The notes: a model not told the origin generated them from the sequence alone. A stretch of DNA of 64,000 nt from Opitutaceae bacterium (GCA_028284385.1 JANQRT010000010.1:62001-126000); one strand, 5' to 3'. Positions 52,229 through 61,930 are shown, numbered from the stretch's first letter. Numbers and translations are program-made.

Positions 52229-54904
52229 CTAATCAAGTCTCAATGTTTCCATCGGATGAATACGAGAGGCTTTCATGGCTGGTAGGTAGCTGGCCAATAG
52301 CGAGACGACGAAAAGAAAAACCGTAATGAGCGTATAGACCAAGAAGTCAGTCGACTCGACTTGGTAGAGCATGGCAGCAAGGAACCGGCTCAGGGCCAAA
52401 GCTCCTACAAGACCCAAACCTAGACCAATCGCCGTTTTCCGTAGAGCTCGCTTAAAGAATAACTTCACGATCTCGCCGCGAGTAGCCCCAATAGCGGCTC
52501 GGGTGCCGATCTCTCTCCTCTGGCGAGATACGGAATAAGCCATAACGCCATATATGCCAATCGAAGAGAGCAGCATGGCGACGATGGCGAAAATGGTGAG
52601 CAAGTACATGATGACGCGACGATTGTTAAGCGACTCGTCGACGAAATCGATCAGCGGTCCCGACAGAAATACCGGCAGTTTCGAGTCTAGCTCTCCTACT
52701 CGCTTACTCACCTCGGCGACCAGCAGATCCGATCCGATATCGCTTCTGATGAATAGGCTGAAACTTCTTTGGATCCCATCGTAGATACTGTAATAAGCAA
52801 ACGGATACCCACGCTCCTCATCGATTCGTTCATGCTGAGCGAACTCAACCACTCCAATAATCTCCGGCCAATTCTCCTCATTTGGATCAAGGAAATCGTT
52901 AATCAGCTTCCGGCCAATGGGGTTCTCTCCTTTGAAATAAAGATCGACCATTTTCTCATCTATCACGACTCCTCTTCGCGAGCCTGCTACATCTAGCGGA
53001 CCGAAAGCCTCTCCTCGCAGAAGCTTGATGCCAAGGGTTTCGAAATAGCCGGGAGACACTCTGGTATTGAAAGCTAATGGAGGCTTCGCGTTGGGATCCA
53101 TCTTGCTCCCAGAGTACTGGATGGCTCCACTGCTATAATCGCTATACATAGGAATATCTCTGCCAATTCCCACCGACTCGACACCAGGCATGGCAGAGAC
53201 GATTTCTCGTATGCGATCCTGAAATTGGACCACCTTCACATTGTCTTGATACCTCTGTCCAAGGAGCGGTATCCGCAAGGTCGTTACATTCGTCGGATCC
53301 AATCCGTAGTCGCGCGTGACGATATTGTAGAAGCTATGAATGAGCAAGCCCGCCCCGAGCAGCAATACAAGGGCAAGAGAAAGCTGTCCACAAACCAGAG
53401 CGGAACTGATACGCTGCGATCCTCGGTTTGCCGAGGATCCTCTGGAGCTTTCAGATAAGCCCTTGATAAGATTTCTTGAGAACAGGCGGACTGTTGGCAT
53501 GAAGGAAATGATAAGTCCTGTCAAAATCGCCATGGCCACCATAAAACCTAGCGAGCCTTCGCTAAAAGCCAAAGGAGGCATGGGAGGCAGTATATCCATG
53601 GCATACGTATTGATGAGTCTAATACCTAAAAGACCGAAAAGAATGCCCACGCCAGCCCCGGCCAAGGATAGTAGCAGGCCCTCGGAAAAAAGCTGCCTAC
53701 CAATATCCGACATCCTTCCTCCCAGGGCCCTTCTCAAGGTAAACTCCCAATTGCGAGCATTAGCCCTGGTAAGAGCGAGATTCGAAATGTTGACGCAGCC
53801 AATCAGCCATACCAACAAGCCACACACTTGGAGAAGGTAGAGAACATTGCGGACACCCTCAACTCGCTCCTCCTGTAAGGCGACGATTTTCGTTTCATGG
53901 CCGGCGCTTTCCAATATCCCTTTAAGCTGTGCATGGTTTTTAGAGAATTCCTCGTCCCTCGCATCGATCTGCGATTTTGCCACCGACAGGTCGACGCCCT
54001 TCCTCAGCCGCGCTAGCAATTTAGGATCATTCGAATGTCGCTCCAAGGGATCGACATTAGCCGGATCCCAAGCATAGGCCACGAAGATCTGAGCATGGGG
54101 GTAAAGAGCCTCCAAGGAGCGAGGAGCGACGCCACGAACCTCAAAGCGATGCTCGTTTATCATAACCGTCTGACCTGAAATATTGGGATCCGAAGCGTAC
54201 CTGTCTTTCCAGTAATTAAAACTGAATACAACCACTCGGTGCTGCCCTCTGATCATGTTCTCTTGGCTGAAAAAAGCCCCTGTATGCGGGCGGACCCTCA
54301 GAACTTGGAAAAAATCCGAAGTCACTGCGAATCCATTAACTCGCTCGACATATCCATCGGCTCCTATATTCCCCGAGAAAGCTTCAATGAGACCGAAATC
54401 GCTACAAGCTTCGACATGCTCCTTTAAATCCAAATACATCGGCACATTGCTTTCGTCTTTCGTCACGCCGACTTTCGGATAGGTATTGTATATCTCGACT
54501 ATCCTTTCGGATTCGGGAAATGGCAGCGGCTTCAGAAGCAGCGTATTGAGCATCGTGAAAATCGAAGCATTCCCGCCGATGCAAAGAGCAAGGGTACCGA
54601 TGATCGCCAGGCTAAATGCTCTGCTCTTGGATAAGACCCGCATCGAATAGCGGATGTCCCGTATCAGATCCATAACCACACGAGTGCCCCAAGCATCGCG
54701 ACATTCTTCCTTTAGGCTTTCGGCTCCTCCGAATCTAGCAAGCGCCGCTCGACGGGCTCTTTCTGGCGTCATGCCATTTTGGATATATTCTTTTCGCAGA
54801 GCTTCTAGATGGTATTGCATCTCCAGCTCGAGCTCGCGTTGCTTTTCGCCGTTGCGAAATAGCGACAGAAGACGGTTCCTCCACTGCTTCAATAACCTTC
54901 CCAT
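52229..54904 (-). CDS. ADOP-type permease 3
   Basis: An 891-residue permease, the most diverged of the complete ones in the first half of the array. Its prefix domain (1-75) has LELEMQYHLEALRKEYIQNG, TM1 is LALCIGGNASIFTMLNTLL, and the first FtsX unit (about 360-470) has GLLVWLIGCVNISNLALTRA. The C-terminal unit ends SYLPAMKASRIHPMETLRLD, differing from the PARRAV tail of permeases 1, 2 and 4. A 14-bp gap follows its PadR gene. With no ATPase nearby, transport role is uncertain; a mechanotransmission or lipoprotein-extrusion role like MacB/LolCE is possible. Confidence 0.9.
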   Translation of the reverse strand: MGRLLKQWRNRLLSLFRNGEKQRELELEMQYHLEALRKEYIQNGMTPERARRAALARFGGAESLKEECRDAWGTRVVMDLIRDIRYSMRVLSKSRAFSLAIIGTLALCIGGNASIFTMLNTLLLKPLPFPESERIVEIYNTYPKVGVTKDESNVPMYLDLKEHVEACSDFGLIEAFSGNIGADGYVERVNGFAVTSDFFQVLRVRPHTGAFFSQENMIRGQHRVVVFSFNYWKDRYASDPNISGQTVMINEHRFEVRGVAPRSLEALYPHAQIFVAYAWDPANVDPLERHSNDPKLLARLRKGVDLSVAKSQIDARDEEFSKNHAQLKGILESAGHETKIVALQEERVEGVRNVLYLLQVCGLLVWLIGCVNISNLALTRANARNWEFTLRRALGGRMSDIGRQLFSEGLLLSLAGAGVGILFGLLGIRLINTYAMDILPPMPPLAFSEGSLGFMVAMAILTGLIISFMPTVRLFSRNLIKGLSESSRGSSANRGSQRISSALVCGQLSLALVLLLGAGLLIHSFYNIVTRDYGLDPTNVTTLRIPLLGQRYQDNVKVVQFQDRIREIVSAMPGVESVGIGRDIPMYSDYSSGAIQYSGSKMDPNAKPPLAFNTRVSPGYFETLGIKLLRGEAFGPLDVAGSRRGVVIDEKMVDLYFKGENPIGRKLINDFLDPNEENWPEIIGVVEFAQHERIDEERGYPFAYYSIYDGIQRSFSLFIRSDIGSDLLVAEVSKRVGELDSKLPVFLSGPLIDFVDESLNNRRVIMYLLTIFAIVAMLLSSIGIYGVMAYSVSRQRREIGTRAAIGATRGEIVKLFFKRALRKTAIGLGLGLVGALALSRFLAAMLYQVESTDFLVYTLITVFLFVVSLLASYLPAMKASRIHPMETLRLD

Positions 54905-54918
54905 ACCCCTGATGGTTT

Positions 54919-55248
54919 CTATGCGTTTTTGAGAACCGTGTTCACGGCAGCAGAAAACGTCTGCCAGCTCTCAGTCTCAGCCTGCAAATAGGCTTTGCCT
55001 TCTTTGGATAATGTATAGACTTTTACGGGACGCTTTCCGTCCTCGACCAGCCATTCGGACTCTATCAAGGCCTTGTCCTCTAGACGGTGGAGCGAAGGGT
55101 AAATAGAGCCCTGCTGCACTTTCAGGACATCTTCACTGATCTGTTCAATGCGACGAGCAATCGCATAACCATGACGTGGACCGGTTTCCAACACCCGCAA
55201 GACTAGCAGATCCAAGGTCCCCTGGAGGAGATCTTTCCTTTTACTCAT
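54919..55248 (-). CDS. PadR-family regulator 3
   Basis: A 109-residue PadR repressor. RKDLLQGTLDLLVLRVLE and GPRHGYAIARRIEQISEDVL form the helical DNA-binding region, QQGSIYPSLHRLEDKALIES is the recognition unit, and VKVYTLSKEGKAY the wing. A 37-bp palindrome overlaps its own ATG, which suggests direct autorepression at translation start/promoter. The permease 3 gene follows after 14 bp. Confidence 0.93.
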   Translation of the reverse strand: MSKRKDLLQGTLDLLVLRVLETGPRHGYAIARRIEQISEDVLKVQQGSIYPSLHRLEDKALIESEWLVEDGKRPVKVYTLSKEGKAYLQAETESWQTFSAAVNTVLKNA

Positions 55249-55283
55249 ATGTAGAATTTCATAATAGTAGTTATTCTACATAT
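55247..55283 (-). promoter_or_regulatory. Palindromic operator of PadR regulator 3
   Basis: Perfect 11-bp arms ATATGTAGAAT (55247-55257) and ATTCTACATAT (55273-55283) around a 15-bp centre. The left arm includes part of the start codon. A TTGACA hexamer (minus strand, 55290-55295) lies just upstream as a -35 candidate. Unlike operators 1, 2 and 4, it is a single long palindrome. Confidence 0.7.
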
Positions 55284-55438
55284 AATTACTGTCAAGGCAT
55301 TTTATGCTAGTTTCGATTCTTAGAACTCATGGCTCATACCACTCTTCGAGTTCGAAGTGGAGACGATGAACTCCCTTTTGAGAGCTGATGACCGATACAG
55401 TTAGCTTCGCGACTGACAGTACCGATAGCGCTTAGTTT

Positions 55439-58075
55439 TCATTCCGCCCTTAAGGTCTCGATAGGGTCGACCCTAACCGCCCGGCGAGCGGGCAAATAGC
55501 TAGCGACCAGCACAACGGATAGCAGAAACAACGCCGCCAAAGAAAAGGTCAGAGGATCTAATGTTGTCACATCGAACAATCGGTCTTTAAGAAATCGAGT
55601 TAGAAAAATCGAAGCAAGCAGCCCTATTCCCAAACCGATACCTGCCTTCCAAAGACCTTGATGTAGGATCATTTTCAATACGATTCCTCGACTTGCTCCA
55701 ATGGCAGATCGAATTCCAATCTCCCGCTGGCGTTGCTGCACATCATAAAGTAGAACGCCGTAGATACCGACAGCGGACAAAACCAAAGCCAATCCCGCAA
55801 ATACGCCGGAGAGCAAAGTGATGCCCTTTCGATCCAGATGAAGCTGATCCAGCGAAACGTCCAACGAGCTCGGATTAATCCAGTTTAATTGCGGGTGTAG
55901 TTCCTTCAATTCCGCCCTAACCTCCCTCGCCAAAGGATCAAGGGAGCGTTGAGTTCGCAGTACTAGGGCCCAAGACCGATCAGTAAATTGATCGCAACAG
56001 GCATAGACTATCGGAATCCCATCTCGTTCTTGCAGTCCTTGGAAATTCGCTCGCTTCGCCACGCCAACTACTCGTGGCCAGACTTTTGTCGTCGGCGTTA
56101 GACCGCTACCTCTCACCGTCATCATCTCCGTTCTCAGCGCGCTTTCGCCATCCAAGTATGTCTCAACGAATGCTTCATCGACGATAAAGGTATCGAGTTC
56201 ATCCTCCCCTTCATAAAATGATCTACCTTTCGTAATAGGAATGCCCATCGTATCGAAAAATGCGCTGGACACATACATTATCAGGATTGGCAATGGATCC
56301 CTTTCCGTTTCGGTTTGCCTAGCTCGCAGAACCAAGCGACCCGTGTAGTGCTGGGTTCCCACCAGACTCCCGCTTTTCAAAAAGCATGCCTTTTCCACGC
56401 CAGGAATTTGCAGCGTCGTCTGAACTATCTTTTTTCTTAAGCCTATCCTTTCATGCGAACGCGCATCCGGAAACGGCATACTCATTCTTCCCTGCACAAG
56501 ACTGGATTGATCGAATCCCGGATCGACAGACAAGACGTTGCTAAAGCTTCTGAACAGCAATCCCGCTCCAACAAGCAATATGAAAGTGATGGCGACCTGG
56601 GACACCACCAGGCCATTGCCAAATCCCCGAGCGCTTTTATCAGTAGATGAACTCCTCGAATTTCTATCCAATTTTTGGATACGACCCGACTTCCAAAGTA
56701 AAATGAATGGAACAAGGGACATGATGAGAGTGATCGCTAGGGCAGGGGTCAAAGTCGAAACGAATAAGGCATCTCCCAGCTGCAAAGGCGCTTCATTGGG
56801 ATCGATAACAGTCATATAGCGATTTACGAATCGGATGCTAGCCCAGCTCAACGCAAGTCCCGCCAAAGCTCCGCAGAACGAAAGTAAAAAGCATTCGCAT
56901 AACATCAGGCGAATCAGAGGAAGCTTGCCTGCTCCAAAAGAATGTCTCAACGAAAGCTCATTGCATCGTCTCATAGCTCTCGCCAGCAAGAGATTCACAA
57001 TATTGATACACCCGACCAAAAGCACTAAAAGAGCCCCTCCCTGCAGGAGCAGCAACCTTGCCTTGTAGGGATTGGGCTTCCCCAGCAAAAACGGTCTTGG
57101 AATGCTTTCAAAATGAGTGCGCTCTTCCACGCTGCTATTCTCAAGATGATAGCGTTTCTCGATCTCAAGCAATTGGGTGTAGGCCTGCTCACGGGTTACG
57201 CCTGGCTTTAGTCTACCCCAAAGATCGGATCTACCCAAACGCGGGTTGTTCCCAAAGTTATCCCTTATGGAATGAGGTCTGAAAAAATCGATTCGCCTGT
57301 CTAAAACCTCCAAACTTCGTGGCGCTACGCCGATAATCACTCTCTCCCCTCTCGCCTTGCCCACAATATCCGGATCGGATGCGTATTCGTTTTCCCATGT
57401 CGTTTGGGTAAGAACTATAAATGGCTCGTCATGCCCCTGAGCTTCCTCATCAGTAAAGAATCGGCCAAGAATAGGCTCTACACCCATCAGTTCGAAAAAA
57501 TCGGGAGTAACGACTAGAGGGGTCTTCCTCTCAGGCCTGCTATGGATGATATTCATCCGCGAAAGAGCGATATTCTCGAACATGTCGGCGTTTCGCTTGA
57601 AATCGAGATACTGAGCCGTATTCGATGAGCTATGAGATCTAACGCCGCTCTTAGGAACATTAAAGATATGGACGATTCTCTCGGGATCCTTGAAAGGCAA
57701 CGGCTCTAAGACTAACCGATATAAAGTCGAGTATACTGTAGTATTCAGTCCAATACAAATGGCGAGCGTAGCAATTACAGCAAAGCTAAAACCCTTGCTC
57801 TTCCAAAGAAGTCGGGTAGAGAATCCAAGATCTCGAAAGGCATGCTCGAGCCAAGTAATGCCCCGAGCTTCGCGATGTAGCTCACGAATCTTTTCGACGC
57901 CGCCGAAGGTGATTCGAGCCTGGCGTCTCGCTTCTTTTTCCGTCATGCCATTGCGAACATTTTCTTCCGTCAGCAATTCGAGATGATGAATTAGCTCGGC
58001 ATCGAGATCCTCATCTAGACTCGATTTGCTAAAGATCGCCCGAAATCGGGCAAGAAGCCTTAAAACCCATCCCAT
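55439..58075 (-). CDS. ADOP-type permease 4
   Basis: An 878-residue permease from the ATG at 58075; a TTG three codons earlier, overlapping the PadR stop, is an alternative start. Features are the prefix domain with LDEDLDAELIHHLELL, TM1 LAICIGLNTTVYSTLYRLV, two MacB/FtsX units with the QGGALLVLLVGCINIVNLLL helix in the first, and the tail VASYLPARRAVRVDPIETLR. It is closest to permeases 1 and 2. A 57-bp stretch (55610-55666) is identical to permease 2. The linked PadR 4 gene ends 6 bp upstream. Confidence 0.9.
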   Translation of the reverse strand: MGWVLRLLARFRAIFSKSSLDEDLDAELIHHLELLTEENVRNGMTEKEARRQARITFGGVEKIRELHREARGITWLEHAFRDLGFSTRLLWKSKGFSFAVIATLAICIGLNTTVYSTLYRLVLEPLPFKDPERIVHIFNVPKSGVRSHSSSNTAQYLDFKRNADMFENIALSRMNIIHSRPERKTPLVVTPDFFELMGVEPILGRFFTDEEAQGHDEPFIVLTQTTWENEYASDPDIVGKARGERVIIGVAPRSLEVLDRRIDFFRPHSIRDNFGNNPRLGRSDLWGRLKPGVTREQAYTQLLEIEKRYHLENSSVEERTHFESIPRPFLLGKPNPYKARLLLLQGGALLVLLVGCINIVNLLLARAMRRCNELSLRHSFGAGKLPLIRLMLCECFLLSFCGALAGLALSWASIRFVNRYMTVIDPNEAPLQLGDALFVSTLTPALAITLIMSLVPFILLWKSGRIQKLDRNSRSSSTDKSARGFGNGLVVSQVAITFILLVGAGLLFRSFSNVLSVDPGFDQSSLVQGRMSMPFPDARSHERIGLRKKIVQTTLQIPGVEKACFLKSGSLVGTQHYTGRLVLRARQTETERDPLPILIMYVSSAFFDTMGIPITKGRSFYEGEDELDTFIVDEAFVETYLDGESALRTEMMTVRGSGLTPTTKVWPRVVGVAKRANFQGLQERDGIPIVYACCDQFTDRSWALVLRTQRSLDPLAREVRAELKELHPQLNWINPSSLDVSLDQLHLDRKGITLLSGVFAGLALVLSAVGIYGVLLYDVQQRQREIGIRSAIGASRGIVLKMILHQGLWKAGIGLGIGLLASIFLTRFLKDRLFDVTTLDPLTFSLAALFLLSVVLVASYLPARRAVRVDPIETLRAE

Positions 58076-58080
58076 GACGG

Positions 58081-58428
58081 TCAAGCTTCTCCTTTAGAAG
58101 GATCGAGCATTCTGCCGATGATGCTCGAAATACGTTCCCAGTTTTCCGTATCCACTTCGAGACGACGACGACCTCGTCTGGTAATCTTGTAGAACTTGGC
58201 CTTGCGATTGTTATCGGAGACGCCCCATTCGGCATCTATCCACTTTCCTTGCTGGAGGCGCACGAGAGCGGCGTAAATAGTACCCTGGTTTAGAAGAATG
58301 TCCCCTTCCCCCATTTGCTCGATGCGACGCGCAATGCCAAACCCATGAAGCGGCCCCATCGAAGCCAGCGTCTGCAGTACCATCAAATCCAAAGTGCCCT
58401 GCAATAAATCCAATTTATCTTTTCCCAT
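58081..58428 (-). CDS. PadR-family regulator 4
   Basis: A 115-residue PadR repressor from the ATG at 58428 (MGKDKLDLLQGTLDLMVLQT). The frame is open upstream, but that part encodes the operator region. LHGFGIARRIEQMGEGDILL, NQGTIYAALVRLQQGKWIDA and KAKFYKITRRGRRR are the HTH, recognition helix and wing. The decayed gene at 50947-51318 is its close paralogue. Its intergenic region faces a sigma-54-driven small membrane-protein gene, suggesting coordinated control of the two. Confidence 0.92.
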   Translation of the reverse strand: MGKDKLDLLQGTLDLMVLQTLASMGPLHGFGIARRIEQMGEGDILLNQGTIYAALVRLQQGKWIDAEWGVSDNNRKAKFYKITRRGRRRLEVDTENWERISSIIGRMLDPSKGEA

Positions 58429-58437
58429 AGCTTTTCC

Positions 58438-58482
58438 TGTGGTTTTGCCACATGAAGATAGGTTTCCTGTGGCTTGTCCACA
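58438..58482 (-). promoter_or_regulatory. Twin operators of PadR regulator 4
   Basis: TGTGG-N5-CCACA occurs twice (58438-58452 and 58468-58482), exactly 30 bp apart, starting 10 bp before the ATG. Flanks also repeat (TTTCC before, TAA or TGAA after). One remnant copy exists at 51327-51341. Confidence 0.72.
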
Positions 58483-58709
58483 TAAAAATCGGAACAAAAT
58501 TTTTATTATTCGGGCGCTTAGCCAGATACCATAACTGGTATTCCTCCGATTTAAATGAAGTTACTCGAGGTCTCTACTCTCGTATCTCGAAAATGGGACT
58601 CGCAGCATCCCACTTGCGGGAATGTCTAAGCATTAAGGGGAAGGGGAATCAATTCGAATTAAAATTATCTTTCTCATAGACAAATGCTTACAACTTATTG
58701 AATGAGAGT

Positions 58710-58725
58710 TGGCATGGCGATTGCA
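58710..58725 (+). promoter_or_regulatory. Sigma-54-type promoter (small membrane protein, copy 2)
   Basis: TGGCATG, GCGA, TTGCA matches the -24/-12 consensus with a single mismatch and correct spacing, 61 bp before the ATG at 58771. A possible upstream ATG at 58702 would start inside this promoter, so the start at 58771 is correct. The spacing to the gene is the same as in copy 1. Confidence 0.8.
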
Positions 58726-58770
58726 ATAAGAGATTCATCGAAATTCATAAAATTCAACTATAGGGATATC

Positions 58771-59088
58771 ATGAAAGCAACTACACTAAGCATAGGAGGA
58801 GCAATCGCCGTTTTGGGTATTACAATCTCCTCTTTGGCAATAAACTCTAGCCATAGCTTGGCTGGCGGATCTGAATTCGCAATCTTGGCAGCCAGCCTGG
58901 CTACCGCAGCAACCTTCATCGCTCTGGTCTACATTGACTTCAAAAATGTAGCTCGCGCCAATCAATACTCATTATCGCGTCATGCAAAAAGGAATACAGC
59001 CTTTACAAGCGCAGACCTCGCGAGAAAGCGAGAAGTGCCAAACGAGAAAAGCGCTACTCGAACGGCTTCTCAGCTAGATGCAGCTTGA
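58771..59088 (+). CDS. Small two-helix membrane protein, copy 2, function unknown
   Basis: A 105-residue paralogue of the 51552-51866 protein: same start (MKATTLSIGGAIA), two hydrophobic segments (about 5-25 and 34-55), then VYIDFKNVARANQYSLSR, and a polar basic tail ending QLDAA. The middle YID-N-V-RANQY-LSR block is the best conserved after the first helix. The ORF could be read from 58702, but that includes the sigma-54 promoter. It is divergent from an intact PadR 4. A perfect stem-loop follows its stop. No known family was recognised. Confidence 0.78.
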   Translation: MKATTLSIGGAIAVLGITISSLAINSSHSLAGGSEFAILAASLATAATFIALVYIDFKNVARANQYSLSRHAKRNTAFTSADLARKREVPNEKSATRTASQLDAA

Positions 59089-59116
59089 TGGTCGTCAATT
59101 AAGCTAGGGACTCTTG

Positions 59117-59137
59117 CGGAAGCTTGCAAAGCTTCCG
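59117..59137 (+). terminator. Stem-loop after the small membrane-protein gene
   Basis: Perfect 9-bp arms CGGAAGCTT (59117-59125) and AAGCTTCCG (59129-59137) with a 3-base loop, 29 bp after the stop at 59088. No T-run follows on either strand, so it may be a weak terminator or a bidirectional barrier against permease 5 transcripts. Confidence 0.45.
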
Positions 59138-59227
59138 AAAGCGGTTCTAGGGACGGCAACCCTTCCGTTCATTGCCCGAATGGAAATCTATTCGAGCTGG
59201 AGGCGATCCCATTCTCTTCTCGTTAAA

Positions 59228-61930
59228 TCAATCGGAATGCAATGCGCTTGCCGCATTTGTATTTGCTGCTCGCAAAGCGGGAATAAAACTCGCGAAGAAA
59301 GCTACTACGACAAGCACCAGGGCTACTCCTGAATAAACTCCAAAGTCAAAGGAACCAGTCCTATACAATCTTTCTTGAATCAGCTGAGTCACTACACCAG
59401 CTAAGACCAATCCAACTGCCAATCCTATTCCAGTCACACGCAAGCCTTGGAAAAGGACTGTCCGGAGAATTTCGTGACGGCTCGCCCCTAACGCGGTTCT
59501 TACGCCAAACTCCTTGCGCCTGAGTGTAACTGAGTAGGAAAGAATTCCGTAGATGCCGATTGCTGACAACAGCAAGGCGAGTCCGCCAAACCCTGCCAGA
59601 AACCTCAGCGTGGCTCTCCTGCCGAGCAAAGTCCCGTCGATGCGTTCTTCCATCGATATGAATTCTGTCGAGGGAACCGTCGCATCCACCTCCGACATCG
59701 CCGCCCTCACTTTGCCCTCGAAAGCCTCCAAGTTGAATCTTTCTCCGCCACTAACGCGCATCACAATTCGCTGCGCTTGAATTGGTCTGGCTCCCGCATT
59801 CATGTATAGCATGGGATTTACGCCTTCTTCATTGAGTTCAAGGGTCTTCACATTTCCCACAACGCCAACGATTGTTGCCCAGGTCGCATCTTCGCTCGCT
59901 GCAAAATCACCCGCCAAATCTCCCGTCAGGCGCTTCCCGATTGGATCCTCGTTGGGAAAATACAAATCAGCCAGACGCTTGTCGATGATAACAACCGGCG
60001 GAGCATCGAACATCATATCACCTTCAGTGAATGTACGTCCTCGTATCAGTGGAATACCTACCGTTTCAAAAATAGGCCCATGAGCAATTCCAAATGAAAA
60101 TCTTGGGCGACGGTTTTGCGGCGAATATCGCCTTCCTTCGATAAAAAACTCAGAGCTGAGACCAAAGAACCCGAAAAATGGCACAAATGAATTCAACGCG
60201 ACTGATCTTACTTCTGAAAGCTCGGAGAGTCGTTGAATCAATCGTTCTCCATAATCCAGCTGCTCATGAGGCTCGCTAGCATTCGGCAGCTCCAGCATAG
60301 CGCTAACGAGATTTTCGGTTTCAAATCCAGTTTCGTTGTCCAGTATCTTCTTTAGGCTCGAGAGCATCAAACCTGTCGCGATAAGTAAAATGCAGGTCAA
60401 TGCGACTTGTCCCATAGCCATTACTTGCCTCAAACGAACTAAAGATCGGCTCGCTGTAGAAGAACGTCCGCTTTCACGAAGGCTTCCCGCCAAGTCCCTC
60501 TGTCGCATGAGCAGCAAAGGCGCAAGGCCAATGGCCAGTCCGCCTGCAATCGCGAGAGAAAAATTATAGACGAGCGACACGCCATCGACAGAGAGCGATT
60601 CAGGGCGAGAAAACAAATAGAGTCCGTACTCCTTTATAATTTCAAGTCCCAATAATCCTAATACAAGCCCGATAAGTCCGGCAATTACCCCATACATCAC
60701 TCCCTCGACCAGAAGCATGCGAGCCAATCGACTCAATTGAGCTCCCAAGGAAATTCTCATCGAGATCTCCTGCATGCGGACCGTCGTTTTGGAGAAAACC
60801 ATGTTGGCAATATTCGCGCAGCCGATGAGAAACACTCCGATCACGCTCGCCTGCAGAAAGAAAAGGACATCTCTTCCATCTTGCGTATTATAGCTTCGGA
60901 AATTCGCCAAAGCGCTCCCCCATCCAACGCGATCGATGAAATCGCGACGACCCGCATAGGTTTCGTATGTATGTCGATCCGATACCTTCAGAGCCGTCTG
61001 CGCCTGTTCCATCGATACACCCTCTTTCAATCGGGCTATCGCGGTGAGGCGATTTGCGTTCCACGCTCTTCGCGTTTTGCTATTAGGACTGACGATGTGC
61101 GGTCGCCACAAACTCACATCAACATCGAGAAATCGAAAACTGGCAGGCATGACTCCAATGATCTCGAAGGTCATTCCCTCAATATCAACCCGCTTGCCCA
61201 GGACGCCTCTATCGCTGTCGAAAGCGGTCTGCCAGAGATCGTAACTCAGAATAACCACACCCGGTCTGCCCTCTTCGTCTTCTCCTTCTATGAAATTTCG
61301 ACCCAAAATAGGTCTCACTTGAAGCGTCTCTAAAAATGAGGGCGAAACCCGACCCGTGGTGACACGAAACGCTTGATCTCCAAAATGCAAATTGTCACCA
61401 CCAAATCGATACAATCCAATATTTTCGAAAACATCGAGCTCTTTGTAATCCAAGTATTTGCGTATGGAAATTCGCAAAATATCGTCACCCGAATCCGTCT
61501 TCAGTCGAACTTCGCCCAGCTCTACCAAACGCTCCTCCTCAGGATAGGGATAGGGTTTGAGAACGGCGTTATACAACATGCTGAAAATCGAGGTATTTGC
61601 CGCGATGCAGAGCGAGAGAATCGATACGACAATAATAGAGTATCCAAGATGCTTATTGATTTGCCGCCAAGCCTGCCGCAAGTCGCTCCAGATCTCATGA
61701 ATAAATCGCGTGCCCCAAGCATCGCGACAATCCTCCTTGCAGGTCTCGATTCCTCCAAACTCTCGCAACGCCATGTCCCTTGCGGTCTTTATATCATAGC
61801 CCTGCTCAAGGAGTTCGCTAGCCCGCTCCTCAATGTGGAAATCCACCTCTTCATTCAATTCGGACTGCTTCCTGCGCAATCCAAACAAGGCGAGCAAGGC
61901 GTTCCAGAATTTTACGAACCACAACCCCAT
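59228..61930 (-). CDS. ADOP-type permease 5
   Basis: A 900-residue permease with a diverged sequence. The prefix domain (1-78) has LNEEVDFHIEERASELLEQG, TM1 is LSLCIAANTSIFSMLYNAV, and the first FtsX unit has QASVIGVFLIGCANIANMVF. The C-terminal unit ends FIPALRAANTNAASALHSD, lacking the PARRAV motif. TM positions are about 98-120, 362-470, 510-530 and 775-890. It starts 41 bp after its PadR gene. As with the others, no ATPase is visible, so transport direction and cargo are unknown. Confidence 0.9.
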   Translation of the reverse strand: MGLWFVKFWNALLALFGLRRKQSELNEEVDFHIEERASELLEQGYDIKTARDMALREFGGIETCKEDCRDAWGTRFIHEIWSDLRQAWRQINKHLGYSIIVVSILSLCIAANTSIFSMLYNAVLKPYPYPEEERLVELGEVRLKTDSGDDILRISIRKYLDYKELDVFENIGLYRFGGDNLHFGDQAFRVTTGRVSPSFLETLQVRPILGRNFIEGEDEEGRPGVVILSYDLWQTAFDSDRGVLGKRVDIEGMTFEIIGVMPASFRFLDVDVSLWRPHIVSPNSKTRRAWNANRLTAIARLKEGVSMEQAQTALKVSDRHTYETYAGRRDFIDRVGWGSALANFRSYNTQDGRDVLFFLQASVIGVFLIGCANIANMVFSKTTVRMQEISMRISLGAQLSRLARMLLVEGVMYGVIAGLIGLVLGLLGLEIIKEYGLYLFSRPESLSVDGVSLVYNFSLAIAGGLAIGLAPLLLMRQRDLAGSLRESGRSSTASRSLVRLRQVMAMGQVALTCILLIATGLMLSSLKKILDNETGFETENLVSAMLELPNASEPHEQLDYGERLIQRLSELSEVRSVALNSFVPFFGFFGLSSEFFIEGRRYSPQNRRPRFSFGIAHGPIFETVGIPLIRGRTFTEGDMMFDAPPVVIIDKRLADLYFPNEDPIGKRLTGDLAGDFAASEDATWATIVGVVGNVKTLELNEEGVNPMLYMNAGARPIQAQRIVMRVSGGERFNLEAFEGKVRAAMSEVDATVPSTEFISMEERIDGTLLGRRATLRFLAGFGGLALLLSAIGIYGILSYSVTLRRKEFGVRTALGASRHEILRTVLFQGLRVTGIGLAVGLVLAGVVTQLIQERLYRTGSFDFGVYSGVALVLVVVAFFASFIPALRAANTNAASALHSD

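Noticed and set aside
55337..55358. CCACT/AGTGG imperfect hairpin after permease 4
   Set aside because: Contains a bulge and has no T-run; too weak to call a terminator.
58429..58497. Upstream extension of PadR 4 (23 extra residues)
   Set aside because: This segment is the twin-operator DNA, and the decayed paralogue aligns from the shorter start.
58702..58770. Upstream extension of the second small membrane protein
   Set aside because: It would translate the sigma-54 promoter; the conserved start with the paralogue is at 58771.
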